A stretch of 64,000 bases of DNA from positions 62,001 to 126,000 of the forward strand of contig NZ_BBLU01000004.1 of assembly GCF_000759715.1 (NCBI RefSeq), given 5' to 3'. The notes beneath the pieces are model-generated. The model was not told the DNA's origin and made no database searches. It saw only the letters and a program-made list of their open reading frames with translations. The DNA comes from Demequina mangrovi (GTDB taxonomy: Bacteria > Actinomycetota > Actinomycetes > Actinomycetales > Demequinaceae). Shown piece after piece: positions 44,507 to 55,875 of this stretch (position 1 is the stretch's first letter; each line of letters opens with the position of its first letter). The translations under genes and the position numbers were made by a program.

Positions 44507-46201
44507 ATGACCGCCTTCGTGCGCAGCCTCGCCGCGCCCCAGCCCGGCTGGACCATCGAGACCGACGTCATCGTGGTGGGCTCCGGCATCGCCGGCCTCA
44601 CCACCGCCCTGGACCTCCGCGAGCGGGTCGACCGCGTGCTCGTGGTGACCAAGGGCGAGCTGAGCTCGGGCTCGACCGTGTGGGCGCAGGGCGGCATCGC
44701 AGCCGCGCTCGACCCCGAGGACACCCCCGAGGAGCACCTCGAGGACACGCTCGTCGCGGGCGTGGGCCTGTGCTCCGAGGAGGCGGTCCGCGTGCTCGTG
44801 ACCGAGGGGCCGCACTCGGTGCGCAAGCTCCTCCGCCGCGGCGCCCAGTTCGACACGGGACCGGACGGCGACCTCACGCTCACGCGCGAGGGCGGCCACC
44901 ACCGCGACCGCATCGTCCACGCCGGCGGCGACGCCACCGGCGCCGAGATCTCTCGCGCGCTGGTCGAGCAGCTCGAGGCCGTGCGCAACGACCCGGGCAT
45001 CGAGGTCATCGAGCACGCCATGGTGGTCGACCTCCTCACGGCCGCGCCCGATGCGGAGGGCCGTCCCGGGCCCGTGTGCGGCGCGACCATCCACATCATC
45101 GGCGAGGGTCAGCGCGACGGCGTGGGCGCGGCGCTCGCGAAGGCCGTCGTCATGGCGACCGGCGGCATCGGCCAGGTGTTCCGTTCGTCGACCAACCCCG
45201 CCTCGTCCACCGGCGACGGCCTCGCGGTCGGTCTGCGCGCGGGTGCCGCGGTCGCGGACGTCGAGTACGTGCAGTTCCACCCGACGGTGCTGTGGCAAGG
45301 GGCCAACGCGCGTGGCCAGCTGCCCCTCATCTCGGAGGCGGTGCGCGGCGAGGGCGCCTACCTGCTCAACGGCGCGGGCGAGCGCTTCATGGTCGGCACC
45401 CACCCCATGGCCGAGCTCGCGCCCCGCGACGTGGTGAGCCGCACCATCGTCGAGGAGATGCGCGAGGAGGACGCGGACTCGGTGTTCCTCGACTGCCGCC
45501 ACCTCGAGCGCGACTTCCTCACGCGCCGCTTCCCGTCGATCTGGGCCTCGCTCAAGGAGCACGGCCTCGACATGGCGCACGACCTCATCCCCGTCGCGCC
45601 CGCGCAGCACTTCCACTCGGGCGGCATCCTCACCGACCTGCACGGCCGTTCGACGCAGAAGGGCCTCTACGCGATCGGGGAGGCGGCGTGCACCGGCGTC
45701 CACGGCGCGAACCGCCTCGCCTCGAACTCGCTGCTCGAGGGCCTCGTCTTCGCGCGCCGCGCGGCTCGCGACGCCGCGGCCGCCGTGGCCGACGGCCTGC
45801 TCCAGCAGTTCGAGCCGGTCGAGCGCTCGGGCGAGTCCGCCCTGGTGCCGGCGACGATGCGCCCGCGCGTCCAGGCCATCGCGCACGAGGGCGCGGGCCC
45901 GGTGAGGGACGGCGACGGGCTGGACGATGCGGTGGCACGGCTCGACCGCATCCGCGCGCGATTCCACACCGACCCGGTGTCCGCGGTGGTCCCGCAGACC
46001 GCGGAGTGGGAGACCACCAACATCGTCGCGGCGGCCTCGGTGCTGTGCCAGGCGGCGCTGCTGCGCGAGGAGTCGCGCGGCGGTCATCAGCGCGCCGACT
46101 TCCCGGAGACGGATCCGGAGTGGGCCGTGAGGCTCGCGGCGCGGCTCGACCCCGACGGCGAGCTGGTGTTCATGAAGGCGCCGCTCGACCTGGGCGAGTA
46201 G
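44507..46201 (+). CDS. nadB: L-aspartate oxidase
   Basis: 564 residues, FAD flavoprotein of the fumarate reductase type. VIVVGSGIAGLTTALDLRE is the dinucleotide loop, SGSTVWAQGGIAAAL and GGHHRDRIVHAGGDATG the substrate region, and GLYAIGEAACTGVHGANR the second FAD block. It oxidises aspartate to iminoaspartate for NAD synthesis. nadC follows only after a 3.3-kb reverse-strand block, and no nadA is in the window; the iminoaspartate partner NadA must lie elsewhere if the pathway is complete. Confidence 0.94.
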   Translation: MTAFVRSLAAPQPGWTIETDVIVVGSGIAGLTTALDLRERVDRVLVVTKGELSSGSTVWAQGGIAAALDPEDTPEEHLEDTLVAGVGLCSEEAVRVLVTEGPHSVRKLLRRGAQFDTGPDGDLTLTREGGHHRDRIVHAGGDATGAEISRALVEQLEAVRNDPGIEVIEHAMVVDLLTAAPDAEGRPGPVCGATIHIIGEGQRDGVGAALAKAVVMATGGIGQVFRSSTNPASSTGDGLAVGLRAGAAVADVEYVQFHPTVLWQGANARGQLPLISEAVRGEGAYLLNGAGERFMVGTHPMAELAPRDVVSRTIVEEMREEDADSVFLDCRHLERDFLTRRFPSIWASLKEHGLDMAHDLIPVAPAQHFHSGGILTDLHGRSTQKGLYAIGEAACTGVHGANRLASNSLLEGLVFARRAARDAAAAVADGLLQQFEPVERSGESALVPATMRPRVQAIAHEGAGPVRDGDGLDDAVARLDRIRARFHTDPVSAVVPQTAEWETTNIVAAASVLCQAALLREESRGGHQRADFPETDPEWAVRLAARLDPDGELVFMKAPLDLGE

Positions 46202-46305
46202 CGCCTCCCCCGTCGGCGCACACCCGCACGCCGCCGCCCCGCCGTCCACCCTGCCCGCACCCTGGAATGGGGCGTCTGCGGTCGGTCTCGGGCGCGCGGA
46301 GCCTG

Positions 46306-46360
46306 CCATGGGGCACTGGTGGTCGGGCGCGTGACGAGCCCGACCGCCAGTGCCCCATGG
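46306..46360. terminator. Large hairpin after nadB
   Basis: CCATGGGGCACTGG...GGTCGGGC and GCCCGACC...CCAGTGCCCCATGG form a stem of about 23 bp with a 9-nt loop. It lies 105 bp after nadB in the 234-bp convergent region. Confidence 0.6.
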
Positions 46361-46384
46361 CGCTCACCGCGCGCCCGGAAACGA

Positions 46385-46422
46385 CGCTGGCCGCCCCATT
46401 CGCGTGAACGGGGCGGCCAGCG
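46385..46422. terminator. Hairpin at the 3' end of the CoA-disulfide reductase gene
   Basis: CGCTGGCCGCCCC and GGGGCGGCCAGCG form a 13-bp stem, extended by TTC/GAA in the loop. It lies 14 bp beyond the minus-strand stop at 46436 and probably ends that transcript. Confidence 0.65.
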
Positions 46423-46435
46423 GTCGGTCGGACGG

Positions 46436-48118
46436 CTACGCGTGCGCCGGCTGGAACGCTCCGGTCGCGAGCTCGAGACCCGGGACCGCCTCGACGAGCG
46501 TGAACATGCCGCCGTCGAGCGTCGCCGAGTCGAGTCCGTGCTGCGCGAGCACGCGGTGCGCGTAGTACGAGCGCACGCCGGAGGCGCACAGCACCCGCAC
46601 CGGGCGTCCCGCCGCGAGCTGCTTGACGCCCTCGATGTACTCGCGGATGTGGGTGTGCGGGAGGTTCATCGCCTCGGGCAGGTGGCCCATCGCGTACTCG
46701 CGCTCCGAGCGGACATCGAGCAGCAGCGCGTTCTCACGTGCCCAGTCGAGGTCCTGGAAGCGCCAGACCTTGGTCGTGCCGTTAAGGACGTTCTGCGCGA
46801 GGAAGCCGAGCATGTTGACCGGGTCCTTGGCCGAACCGAACGGCGGCGCGTACGCGAGCTCGAGCTCAGCGATGTCGTCGACGTCGAAGCCCGCGCGCAG
46901 CGCCGTCGCGAGGACGTCGATGCGCTTGTCCGCGCCGTCCGGGCCGACGGCCTGTGCGCCGAGCAGCTTGCCCTCGGGCGAGAACACGCCCATGAGGTGG
47001 AGGATCTGCGAGCCGGGGAAGTAGCCGGCGTGGTTGCCCGGGTGGGTGTGGACCACGAAGTAGTCGATGCCCGCAGCGTCCAGCATGCGCGGCGAGGCGC
47101 CGGTCATCGCGGCGGTGAGCCCGAACGCGCGGACGATGGCGGTGCCGAGCACGGGCTGCGCCTCGTCGACGCGGCCCATGATCGAGTCCGCGGCGCGACG
47201 GCCCTGGCGGTTCGCGGGGCCCGCGAGCGGGACCGGGCCCACCTGGCCGGTGACGCCGTGGCGCACGGCGATCGCGTCGCCCGCGGCCCAGATGTGCGGA
47301 TCCGAGGTGCGCTGCAGCGAGTCGACCACGATCGCGCCGCGGTCGGTGAGCTCGAGCCCCGCCTCGCCCGCGAGGGCCGAGTTGGGGCGCACGCCCACGG
47401 ACATCACGACGATGTCGGCAGGGACCTCCGCGCCGTCGCCCAGGGTCACGGTGACCGCCGCATCGTCGCCGCCCTCGCGGATGCCCGTGGCGGCGACTCC
47501 GGTGCGGACGTCGACGCCGTGCGAGCGCAGCTCCTTCTCGACGAGCGCGCTCATCTCAGGCGCGAGCGGGGGCAGCACCTGCGGCGCGAGCTCGACGAGC
47601 GTCACCTCGAGGCCGCGGTGGCGGAACGCCTCGGCGGTCTCCAGGCCGATGAAGCCGGCGCCCATGACGACCGCGCGCTTCGCGTCGGCGGTGCGGGCCG
47701 CGAGCTCGCGGGCCTCGTCGACGGTGCGCAGGTGGGTGACCTGGGGCAGGTCGACGCCGGGGATGGGCGGGACGATGGCGTCCGCACCGGGGGACAGCAC
47801 CAGGGCGTCGTAGGTGAAGGTCTCGGTGCCGTCGGGGGTCGCGACCAGCACGGACTGCGCCTCGCGGTCGATGCTGATGACCTCGTGCTCGGTCCGCACG
47901 TCGAGGTCGAGCTCGGCCTTGAGCGACGCGGGGGAGTGGAGCAGCAGGTAGGAGTCCTGCTCGATCTCGCCGCCCACGTGGTAGGGCAGGCCGCAGTTCG
48001 CGAAGGAGACGTACTTCCCCTTCTCGAAGACGATGATCTCGGCCTGCTCGTTGAGCCGTCGGGCACGGGCCGCGGCGCTCATGCCGCCCGCCACTCCACC
48101 GATCACCAGGATGCGCAT
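46436..48118 (-). CDS. CoA-disulfide/persulfide reductase fused to a rhodanese domain
   Basis: 560 residues. RILVIGGVAGGMSAAARARR is the FAD loop, and the single active Cys42 is in SFANCGLPYHVGG, as in CoA-disulfide reductases. VVMGAGFIGLETAEAF is the NAD(P)H loop. The last ~95 residues are a rhodanese domain with the Cys loop VLCASGVRS. Fusions of this type reduce CoA persulfide and polysulfides with NAD(P)H. A perfect palindrome sits next to its -10 box, matching the site before the CstR-like regulator encoded 1.3 kb away. Start at 48118 has GGAAGGACC upstream. Confidence 0.9.
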   Translation of the reverse strand: MRILVIGGVAGGMSAAARARRLNEQAEIIVFEKGKYVSFANCGLPYHVGGEIEQDSYLLLHSPASLKAELDLDVRTEHEVISIDREAQSVLVATPDGTETFTYDALVLSPGADAIVPPIPGVDLPQVTHLRTVDEARELAARTADAKRAVVMGAGFIGLETAEAFRHRGLEVTLVELAPQVLPPLAPEMSALVEKELRSHGVDVRTGVAATGIREGGDDAAVTVTLGDGAEVPADIVVMSVGVRPNSALAGEAGLELTDRGAIVVDSLQRTSDPHIWAAGDAIAVRHGVTGQVGPVPLAGPANRQGRRAADSIMGRVDEAQPVLGTAIVRAFGLTAAMTGASPRMLDAAGIDYFVVHTHPGNHAGYFPGSQILHLMGVFSPEGKLLGAQAVGPDGADKRIDVLATALRAGFDVDDIAELELAYAPPFGSAKDPVNMLGFLAQNVLNGTTKVWRFQDLDWARENALLLDVRSEREYAMGHLPEAMNLPHTHIREYIEGVKQLAAGRPVRVLCASGVRSYYAHRVLAQHGLDSATLDGGMFTLVEAVPGLELATGAFQPAHA

Positions 48119-48149
48119 GTGAGGTCCTTCCGTCGAAAGTTCGTGGACC

Positions 48150-48175
48150 AGGCTAACAGATACCCCCGGGGGTAT
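48150..48175 (-). promoter_or_regulatory. CstR-type operator and -10 box of the CoA-disulfide reductase gene
   Basis: ATACCCCCGGGGGTAT (48160-48175) is a perfect 16-bp palindrome. On the minus strand it lies just upstream of TAGCCT (48150-48155), where a repressor would block RNA polymerase. Nearly the same sequence precedes the CstR-like gene. Confidence 0.7.
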
Positions 48176-48240
48176 ATTCCGACCTTGGTCCCGACGTGCT
48201 TGGAGCGGGGACGATGCGCCTGGAGGGACGCGCTCCCAGG

Positions 48241-49317
48241 CTACGCCTCCGGGGCGCGCCTGGGCCGCGCGGGCACCATGGCCATGGCGCGTCGACGCGC
48301 GATCGCCTGTCCCGCCCGTCGGGCGGCACGATGCGAGGGCCGTTCGACCAGGAGGTAGAACGCCGCCGTCGCGGCCGATGCGGCGAGCACGGAGACGCCC
48401 AGCAGCGCGAGGTCGCCGCCGCCCTCCGGGGCGGGCACGAGCTCGAGGGCGAGCGGATGCGCGAGATACAGGGAGAAGCTCGCCGCGCCGGCGGTCTCGA
48501 GCACCGCGAGCGTGCGTGAGACGCCCGGCCTCGACTGGAAGTGGACGACCTCGAGGCCCAACCACGCGCCGATGAGCGGCGCGAGCAGCGTCAAGGTGAT
48601 CGCGTTGCTCGCGAAGGGGCCGACGTAGGGCTCGCCGTGATACGCGAGCACGCGCAGCGCCGCGCTGCCGAGCAGCACCCCGGCCCTGATCGTCCACATG
48701 GTGCGCGCGCGAAGCACCGGCAGCCGCTGGTACCGCTCCGCGAGCACGGCGCCCAGGATCCAGACGGGCAGCCCGATCACGGGCGTCCACCAGCCGAAGA
48801 CCGTGTACGAGAGGTCTCCCGAGGTGATCTGCGAGAAGTTGAGCGCCGTGAACACGAGCGCGATGCCGAGCGCGCCCAGGCCCAGCCGGGCCATCGGGAT
48901 CCGCGACGCCAGGAGCGCCGGATAGAGCGTGTAGTAGACGAGCTCGCAGATCACGCTCCACAGCACCGTGTGCATCCAGTAGCCGCCCTCGGGGGCGTAC
49001 CCGAGCGCGACGGACGCGAGCATGAACACGGCGACAGGCGGGACGATGCGGAGGTAGCGGCGGGCCGCGAACTGCGCGACATCCAGCCGGCGCCCGCGGG
49101 CCTGCGGCAGGTGGATGACGAAGCCGCTGAGCACGAAGAACACCATCACGGCCGCCGGGCCGTTGAAGCCGTTCGAGAACGCGATGTCGACGCCCGTGGC
49201 GGCGGTGCGCCCGATCACCGGGGACAGCTGATCGGCGAGCGCGAGGTGGATGTGTCCGAGCGCGACCACGGCCGCGCAGACGAATCGGATCGCGTCGAGC
49301 CCCACCACACGCTGCAT
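48241..49317 (-). CDS. Acyltransferase-3 membrane protein without SGNH domain
   Basis: 358 residues from ATG 49317 with GGGGGGAC upstream; a GTG at 49338 is also in frame. VVGLDAIRFVCAAVVALGH, NGPAAVMVFFVLSGFVIH and ARRYLRIVPPVAVF are the conserved blocks of acyltransferase-3 proteins; about ten membrane spans follow. Unlike the two longer copies in this window it lacks an extracellular esterase domain, so any acetyl transfer to a surface glycan would need another protein or a different mechanism. It lies between two genes with CstR-type operators and could be read from the regulator's promoter. Confidence 0.85.
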   Translation of the reverse strand: MQRVVGLDAIRFVCAAVVALGHIHLALADQLSPVIGRTAATGVDIAFSNGFNGPAAVMVFFVLSGFVIHLPQARGRRLDVAQFAARRYLRIVPPVAVFMLASVALGYAPEGGYWMHTVLWSVICELVYYTLYPALLASRIPMARLGLGALGIALVFTALNFSQITSGDLSYTVFGWWTPVIGLPVWILGAVLAERYQRLPVLRARTMWTIRAGVLLGSAALRVLAYHGEPYVGPFASNAITLTLLAPLIGAWLGLEVVHFQSRPGVSRTLAVLETAGAASFSLYLAHPLALELVPAPEGGGDLALLGVSVLAASAATAAFYLLVERPSHRAARRAGQAIARRRAMAMVPARPRRAPEA

Positions 49318-49424
49318 GACGTCCCCCCGGCCGTTCACGCGGGACGACGCCGCATCGCGGCGCCGTCGCTCCTACCGGGATGGTAAGCGGACGTTCCGGA
49401 CGAACGTCAAGGGTGCGGCGCGTA

Positions 49425-52275
<2,851 letters not shown>

Positions 52276-52276
52276 G

Positions 52277-52444
52277 ATGCCCGTCTGGCAGCAGGTCCTG
52301 GTCGGCATCGTCCCGTCGATCGGGGTCGGCGCGCTGTTCTGGTTCGTCATGCGCGCGGTGATCCGCGCCGACCGCAACGAGCGGGCCGCTCTCGCGCAGG
52401 AGGATGCCGCCGCCGCGCAGGAGGACAACGCCGCCCAGGCGTGA
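52277..52444 (+). CDS. Small single-span membrane protein downstream of lysS
   Basis: 55 residues. One membrane span (VLVGIVPSIGVGALFWFVMRAV) is followed by a charged, Ala-rich tail. ATG 52277 starts one base after the lysS stop. Small proteins of this type often follow lysS in Micrococcales. Function unknown. Confidence 0.65.
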   Translation: MPVWQQVLVGIVPSIGVGALFWFVMRAVIRADRNERAALAQEDAAAAQEDNAAQA

Positions 52445-52633
52445 GCGATTTCCGTTCGCTTCTAACTGCCTGAGAGGGCGAACGCTCCTTCCTGAGCGCG
52501 AATCGCCTGGTGCATATCCGATGGGCCCCTCCGGGCATACGTGCGAGCGGGATTATCGGCGCTGCGCAAGTCTCACGCCCAATTGGCCTCGACTTTCTCG
52601 GCGAATACGATATTCACGAGCGGCGGAACGCAA

Positions 52634-52663
52634 TTGACGTATCCGTGCCCTGAATGCGAATAT
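52634..52663 (+). promoter_or_regulatory. Promoter of lsr2 in an AT-richer region
   Basis: TTGACG (52634-52639) and GAATAT (52658-52663) are 18 bp apart. The 248-bp region 52445-52692 is visibly richer in A/T than its surroundings (for example TACGATATTCACG), the kind of DNA Lsr2 binds, so autoregulation is plausible. Confidence 0.5.
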
Positions 52664-52692
52664 CGGGGCACGTGCTGAGGAGAGGAACTGCA

Positions 52693-53016
52693 GTGGCGCA
52701 GAAGGTTCAGGTAGTGCTGGTCGACGACATCGACGGTTCGGCGGCGAGCGAGACCGTGTCGTTCTCGCTCGACGGCGTCTCCTACGAGGTCGATCTCAAC
52801 AAGGAGAACGCCGACAAGCTCCGCAGCGACCTCGCACCGTGGGTGTCCGCGGGCCGTCGCACGGTGGCGCGCAAGGCGTCCTCGCGTGCGAAGCGCGCCG
52901 CGTCCGGTCCGGACGCCGCGGCGATCCGTGCGTGGGCCAAGGACAACGGGGTCGACGTCCCCGAGCGTGGCCGTATCCCGGCCAAGGTGCGCGAGGCCTA
53001 CGACGCCGCGCAGTGA
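52693..53016 (+). CDS. lsr2: Lsr2-like nucleoid protein
   Basis: 107 residues from GTG 52693 with GAGGAGAGG upstream. KVQVVLVDDIDGSAASETVSF begins the N-terminal dimer domain; SFSLDGVSYEVDL completes it. The C-terminal helix pair IRAWAKDNGVDVPERGRIP ends in the RGR AT-hook-like motif that reads the minor groove of AT-rich DNA. It silences horizontally acquired genes in actinobacteria. Its stop overlaps the next gene by four bases (GTGA). Confidence 0.95.
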   Translation: MAQKVQVVLVDDIDGSAASETVSFSLDGVSYEVDLNKENADKLRSDLAPWVSAGRRTVARKASSRAKRAASGPDAAAIRAWAKDNGVDVPERGRIPAKVREAYDAAQ

Positions 53017-54080
53017 CGCTTCTCTGGGGCACCTACCCCGCGGCCGGGCTCGGCACACCCGCCGGCCTCGGCGAGGGGATCTGGCGCTCCGCGTCGCCTG
53101 AGTCCGTGGCCGCGGAGCAGGTGCTCGACCTGCCCGCGCCCTCGTTCCTGGTGGCGCATCCGACGCTGCCGCTCGTGTACGCGGCGTGCGAGCTGCCCGC
53201 GAGCGAGCTCGCGGTGCTCGACGTGTCCCGGCCGGCCGCGCCTCGCGTGGTCGCGACTCTCGCGACCGGGGGCGCCGACGCCTGCCATCTCATGCTCGCG
53301 CCCGACGCGCACACGCTCTACGTCGCGCACTACTCGAGCGGGGATGTCGCGGTGGTGCGGCTCGGTGCGGACGGGCTCCCGGTGGACGATGCGCCCGCCC
53401 AGCTCCTCGGCCACGCGGGCTCGGGCCCGAATGCGGCACGGCAGGAGGGGCCCCACGCGCATTCCTCGCTGATCGCGCCAGGCGGCCGCCACGTGCTGGT
53501 CGCGGATCTCGGCACCGACGAGCTGCGCCGGTACCGCATCGTCGACGGCGGGCTGCTCGAGCCGGACGGCATCGCCGCGACGCTGCCTCCGGGCGCGGGG
53601 CCGCGTCACGTCGCGGTGCGCGGGAACCTGCTCTACGTCGCGTGCGAGCTCGACCACCAGGTCCGCACCCTGCGGTGGGACGATGCCTCGGCCACGGCGG
53701 AGGTCATCGCCGAGCGGCCGTCGACCCTTGTCGCGCCGCGCTCGGCCGAGCTGCAGGACTCCCATCTCGCGCTCGTGCCCGGGCACACCGGCGACGTGCT
53801 GCTCGTCTCGGTGCGCGGCGCCGACGTCATCGCTGTCTTCGACGTCGCACCCGAGGGTGAGCTCGCCTACCGCGGCGCCTTCGACGCGGGGCATTGGCCG
53901 CGGTACTTCGCGGTGCTCCGCTACCGGCTGGTCGTGGGGGAGGAGCGCGCGCACCGCGTGCGGTCCTTCGCGCTCGCCGACGTGATCGGGATGCCGCCCG
54001 AGCTGGGCATCGGCGAGATCGCCGAGCTGCCTCACGAGGTCGGCGAGGTCGTCAGCCCGGCCTGCGTCATCGAGGTCTGA
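53013..54080 (+). CDS. Lactonase-family beta-propeller protein
   Basis: 355 residues, no signal peptide. Repeated blades are visible (FLVAHPTLPLVYAACE, CHLMLAPDAHTLYVAHY, AHSSLIAPGGRHVLVADLG, RHVAVRGNLLYVACE). The arrangement matches the 6-phosphogluconolactonase (YbhE/YkgB) family, seven-bladed propellers that open sugar lactones. DSHLALVPGHTGDVLLVS is near the expected catalytic side. It is coupled to lsr2 by a GTGA overlap. The true substrate is unknown. Confidence 0.8.
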   Translation: MTLLWGTYPAAGLGTPAGLGEGIWRSASPESVAAEQVLDLPAPSFLVAHPTLPLVYAACELPASELAVLDVSRPAAPRVVATLATGGADACHLMLAPDAHTLYVAHYSSGDVAVVRLGADGLPVDDAPAQLLGHAGSGPNAARQEGPHAHSSLIAPGGRHVLVADLGTDELRRYRIVDGGLLEPDGIAATLPPGAGPRHVAVRGNLLYVACELDHQVRTLRWDDASATAEVIAERPSTLVAPRSAELQDSHLALVPGHTGDVLLVSVRGADVIAVFDVAPEGELAYRGAFDAGHWPRYFAVLRYRLVVGEERAHRVRSFALADVIGMPPELGIGEIAELPHEVGEVVSPACVIEV

Positions 54081-54103
54081 GCGGCACCCATCCGGGGCCG
54101 GTC

Positions 54104-54343
54104 TCAGGCGAGCGGCGCGAGCAGCTCCTTGACCGCCGACGCGGTGGGCACGCGGCCCGACACCAGCAGCTTCTCGTCGACCACGAGGCCGGGCGTGCGC
54201 ATGACGCCGTAGCCGGCGATCGCGCCGTAGTCCGTGACCTTCTCGAAGGTCGCGTCGAGGCCCAGCTCCGTGGCGGCCTCGCGCGCGATGCGCTCGAGGT
54301 TGGTGCAGTTGGCGCAGCCGGGGCCGAGGATCTTGATGTGCAT
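54104..54343 (-). CDS. Small thioredoxin-fold protein with CxxC
   Basis: 79 residues. MHIKILGPGCANCTNLERIA has C10-x-x-C13, and VMRTPGLVVDEKLLVSGRVP has the cis-Pro and following strand. This is the 'redox-active disulfide protein 2' type often encoded next to DUF318 permeases and ArsR regulators. It may bring electrons or metal to the permease. It is the last gene of the operon ArsR-permease-CxxC protein, 22 bp after the permease. Confidence 0.85.
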   Translation of the reverse strand: MHIKILGPGCANCTNLERIAREAATELGLDATFEKVTDYGAIAGYGVMRTPGLVVDEKLLVSGRVPTASAVKELLAPLA

Positions 54344-54365
54344 GGTGGTGTCCTTTCGTGGAGGT

Positions 54366-55421
54366 TCAGGCGGGGATCACGGCGTTGAAGAGGTAGCCGA
54401 CGGTGATGATGCCGACGGTGACGACGCCGATGAACATCGCGATGAGGCGGGGCTTGAGCACGCGGCGGAGCAGGATCATCTCGGGGAGGCTGAGCGCGAC
54501 CGTGGCCATCATGAACGCGAGGAGCGTGCCCATCGGCAGGCCCTTGTCCGACAGCGCCTCGACCATGGGCAGGACGCCCGCGGCGTTCGAGTAGAGCGGC
54601 ACGCCCAGCAGCACCGCGAGCGGGACCGCGAAGAGGTTCTCGGGTCCCGCGTGCTCGGCGAACCACTGCTCGGGCGCCCAGCCGTGGATGGCGGCGCCGA
54701 TGCCGATGCCCACCAGCAGGTACGGCCAGATCTTCCGCAGGATGTCGCGGACCTCCTCGAGGCCCATCTGAATGCGGTCGTTCCACGTGAGCGCGTAGCC
54801 CGGGTCGACCGCCTGGCCGCCGAGCGTCGTCTCGAACACGAACGGCTCGATCCAGCGCTCGGGACGCATGCGCCCGAGGATGAAGCCGGCGACGATCGCG
54901 ATCGTCAGCCCGGCGCCTATATAGAGGAGCGTCGGACCCCAGCCGAAGAGCCCGAGCAGGAGCGCGATCGCGACCTCGTTCACCAGCGGGCTAGCGATGA
55001 GGAAGCTCAGCGTCACACCCACCGGGACGCCGGCGGCGACGAAGCCGATGAACGCGGGCACCGCCGAGCACGAGCAGAACGGGGTCACCACGCCGAGCGC
55101 CGCCGCCGCGACGTTGCCCACGCCCTCGCGCTTGCCGCCGAGGATCGCGCGCGTGCGCTCGACCGACATGAACGAGCGCAGCACCGTGACGATGAAGATG
55201 ATCCCGGTCAGGAGCAGCAGGATCTTGACCGTGTCGTAGAGGAAGAAGTGGACCCCCGAGCCCAGGCGGGTGTCGAGGTCGAGGCCGGCGACGTCGCCCA
55301 GCAGCCAGTTCCAGAACGGCAGGTTCGCGCTGTAGAGCGCCCACCAGGCGAGCGCCGCGATGATCAGCCCGGCCCAGCGCTGCCGGGTGGTCGCGCGGTG
55401 GACGCGCTCCATCACCGCCAT
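54366..55421 (-). CDS. DUF318 permease (ArsP-like)
   Basis: 351 residues, eight or more predicted spans. The hallmark TPFCSCSAVPAFIGF (cysteines in a membrane segment) and VPLYSNAAGVLPMVEAL near the C-terminus match this permease family. Some members (ArsP) export trivalent organoarsenicals; others move different soft metals or thiol-bound compounds. It starts in a TGATG overlap with an ArsR gene. With ArsC genes nearby, arsenic export is the most likely use, though neither ArsB nor Acr3 is in the window. Confidence 0.8.
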   Translation of the reverse strand: MAVMERVHRATTRQRWAGLIIAALAWWALYSANLPFWNWLLGDVAGLDLDTRLGSGVHFFLYDTVKILLLLTGIIFIVTVLRSFMSVERTRAILGGKREGVGNVAAAALGVVTPFCSCSAVPAFIGFVAAGVPVGVTLSFLIASPLVNEVAIALLLGLFGWGPTLLYIGAGLTIAIVAGFILGRMRPERWIEPFVFETTLGGQAVDPGYALTWNDRIQMGLEEVRDILRKIWPYLLVGIGIGAAIHGWAPEQWFAEHAGPENLFAVPLAVLLGVPLYSNAAGVLPMVEALSDKGLPMGTLLAFMMATVALSLPEMILLRRVLKPRLIAMFIGVVTVGIITVGYLFNAVIPA

Positions 55422-55741
55422 CAGAGGCTCACGTGGGCGGGGAGGGCCGCGGTCAGGCGGGACGATGCGTCGGGCGCCAGCGCGTAGTCGATCCACCGGC
55501 CTCGGCGGGAGGTGGTGACCAGCCCGGCGTCGCGCAGGATCCGCAGGTGGTAGCTGAGCAGCGTGCTCGAGACGTCGAGATGCTCCTGCAGGTCGCAGAC
55601 GCAGCGCGGTCCCGCGGCGAGGCGCTCGAGCACCGTCCACCGGACCGGATCCGCGGCGGCCTGCAGCAGCGCGACCGCGTCGGCGACCTCGCGAGGCGGC
55701 GACGGCCGGAGCAGCAGATCGACGGCGGACGATTGAGCCAT
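55421..55741 (-). CDS. arsR: ArsR-family repressor
   Basis: 106 residues. The winged helix has the metal site C47-V-C49 in [11 protein letters not shown], the arsenite/antimonite motif of ArsR, and [17 protein letters not shown] is the recognition helix. It controls the co-transcribed permease and CxxC protein. The start ATG at 55741 has no clear ribosome site and may be nearly leaderless. A TACCC-N4-GGGTA element lies 13 bp upstream. Confidence 0.9.
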   Translation of the reverse strand: MAQSSAVDLLLRPSPPREVADAVALLQAAADPVRWTVLERLAAGPRCVCDLQEHLDVSSTLLSYHLRILRDAGLVTTSRRGRWIDYALAPDASSRLTAALPAHVSL

Positions 55742-55753
55742 ATTTGAAGTGTG

Positions 55754-55767
55754 TACCCGGAGGGGTA
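55754..55767. promoter_or_regulatory. TACCC-N4-GGGTA element in the arsR/trxB divergent region
   Basis: GTACCCGGAGGGGTAT resembles the CstR operators at 48160 and 49731, with a less perfect centre. It could be bound by the CstR-like protein or be an ArsR site. Confidence 0.4.
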
Positions 55768-55839
55768 TCCGGACACGGGACCCCGGTCCCGTGTCCGCGC
55801 GCTGTTCACCCGAGGTTCATGCGGCGCCGCTTGCGTTCG

Positions 55840-55875
55840 GATTCGATAGATGTCTAAATAGAGATATGTCGAATC
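55840..55875 (+). promoter_or_regulatory. Inverted repeat overlapping the trxB start
   Basis: GATTCGA (55840-55846) and TCGAATC (55869-55875) are exact complements 22 bp apart, flanking an A/T-rich core (ATAGATGTCTAAATAGAGAT) that contains the start region of trxB. The layout fits an ArsR-family operator. Confidence 0.5.

Noticed and set aside
43775..46309. An 844-codon minus-strand open frame opposite panD and nadB
   Set aside because: It has Arg/Ala/Gly/Asp/Val-rich composition, no motif, and mirrors the codon structure of nadB. It is a shadow frame.
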